Source: Mesotaenium endlicherianum
Lineage: Eukaryota; Streptophyta; Zygnematophyceae; Zygnematales; Mesotaeniaceae
Assembly (NCBI GenBank): GCA_009602735.1
Contig: WELA01000984.1
Location: 17,054 to 53,124, forward strand
Direction of reading: 5' to 3'
Length of the DNA: 36,071 nucleotides
The translations under genes and the position numbers were made by a program. The first letter of the stretch is position 1, and each line of letters begins with the position of its first letter. Shown one piece after another: positions 31,070 to 36,071 of this stretch. The notes beneath the pieces were generated by a model. That model did no database searches, was not told the origin of the DNA, and was given only the letters and a program-made list of their open reading frames with translations.

Positions 31070-31351
31070 CTGTTCAGTAATACCACGCGTTCAGCTTCAA
31101 TATTGCTTTATCCGCTCGTTTATTGCAATTTGGGGAGCGCTAAACTAAATATAGATATTTGCTTAACAATGAATGACGTGTATTGTTCCAGCCAGTTTCC
31201 TTCAGTTGCACGTCTCACTGTAAACAGCTTTGCATGCATACAAGAAATGCTTATGTACAATTTGGAGAACGCACATCCAGCATCCTGACTCGTTGCTTCA
31301 CATCAGATTTTGTTTTTGCTATTTGTGATAGCCGGCTATTTTACTAGAAGA

Positions 31352-35715
<4,364 letters not shown>

Positions 35716-36071
35716 GTGAGCCCCCGTACCCTGCACTGGAGTTTGAGACGAGGAGAAGTGAGGGCAGGGCAGGGCAGGAGAGCTACCATTGCGCGCGCAT
35801 TTGCGCTGCTCACCATCACCTTTGTGCCCGCGAAACAGATGATGTCCTGAGTAGTATGACGGGTTATTGGTTATTGAGCCAAGGGCTCTAGAGCCACAAG
35901 AAAGAGTACATAGTCACGTGCCAGCCACTCTTGGGAAGCTAGGGGATAGTCAAAGGGGTAAGACTGCGAGTTGCCGATCGTGTCCTGGAAGAACTGCAAG
36001 GCAGCAGATGCCACCTGCTGGAGTGAGGACCTGACGGGCCTGCGTGCCGGGTTCTTGGGGGGGGGGGGGGG
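35716..36071 (+). other. Start of intron 7 of the protease gene and G15 window edge
   Basis: After the donor GTGAGC (from 35716) I find no exon with the expected second active-site motif DSGTS, so this is probably intron up to the edge. The window ends in fifteen G (36057-36071), likely an assembly break. Confidence 0.55.

Larger units (their letters stand above)
30518..31351. promoter_or_regulatory. Divergent intergenic region between LRR and aspartic protease genes
   Basis: 834 bp separate the two start codons, which point away from each other, so both promoters and 5' UTRs must lie here unless upstream non-coding exons exist. On the - strand TATAAAAAGG (30647-30656) sits about 130 bp upstream of the LRR start and is a reasonable TATA box. 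On the + strand TATAAATA lies at 30662-30669, but far from the protease start; no convincing TATA is seen closer. A short 10-bp-period repeat occupies 30981-31069. Confidence 0.5.

Noticed and set aside
35716..36071. Next protease exon with the DSGTS active site
   Set aside because: I searched the + strand frames up to the edge and found no DSGTS-like sequence; it must lie outside the window.

Overview
The window is eukaryotic nuclear DNA, most likely from a land plant or a streptophyte alga. The support is a plant-type leucine-rich-repeat (LRR) gene with a 72-nt phase-2 repeat exon, an intron-rich pepsin-type aspartic protease close to plant phytepsins, and Ty3/gypsy retrotransposons with a chromodomain (chromoviruses) whose primer site resembles the plant initiator-tRNA-Met site. 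I cannot name the species.

Layout. Two host genes diverge from a gap of about 830 bp (30518-31351). To the right, on the + strand, is the 5' part of an aspartic protease gene: seven coding exons between 31352 and 35715, running off the window before the second catalytic Asp. To the left, on the - strand, is the 5' part of an LRR protein gene: signal-peptide exon 30403-30517, LRR N-terminal-domain exon 29729-29855, first LRR exon 29046-29099, and the next LRR exon only at 474-545. The third intron is therefore about 28.5 kb long and is filled almost entirely by retrotransposons.

The insert resolves into three layers. (1) An old chromovirus copy (2051-28983, - strand) is flanked by the 5-bp duplication CACAA; its LTRs differ at about 50 positions, its gag and pol carry stops, and its RT is deleted. 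(2) In its pol, about 899 bp is replaced by about 4.7 kb of non-coding, LARD-like sequence (4486-9230), which carries a 176-bp near-perfect palindrome and LTR-, PBS- and PPT-like signals. (3) In its gag sits a 16.9-kb tandem array of the same family (10441-27381), flanked by the 5-bp duplication TCCAA. The array has four LTRs alternating with three complete internal regions at an exact 5399-bp period, and all three gag (343 aa) and pol (1227 codons) frames are intact.

Each intact unit encodes Gag (CCHC knuckle) and, in the -1 frame, Pol: protease, reverse transcriptase, RNase H, integrase, GPF module and chromodomain. Pol has no ATG and opens directly after a stop, so a Gag-Pol product by frameshifting is expected. 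The two inner LTRs of the array look like hybrids of the two outer ones, as predicted for growth by unequal recombination between LTRs; differences clustered in unit A and in the outer LTR show additional recombination or conversion with other family members.
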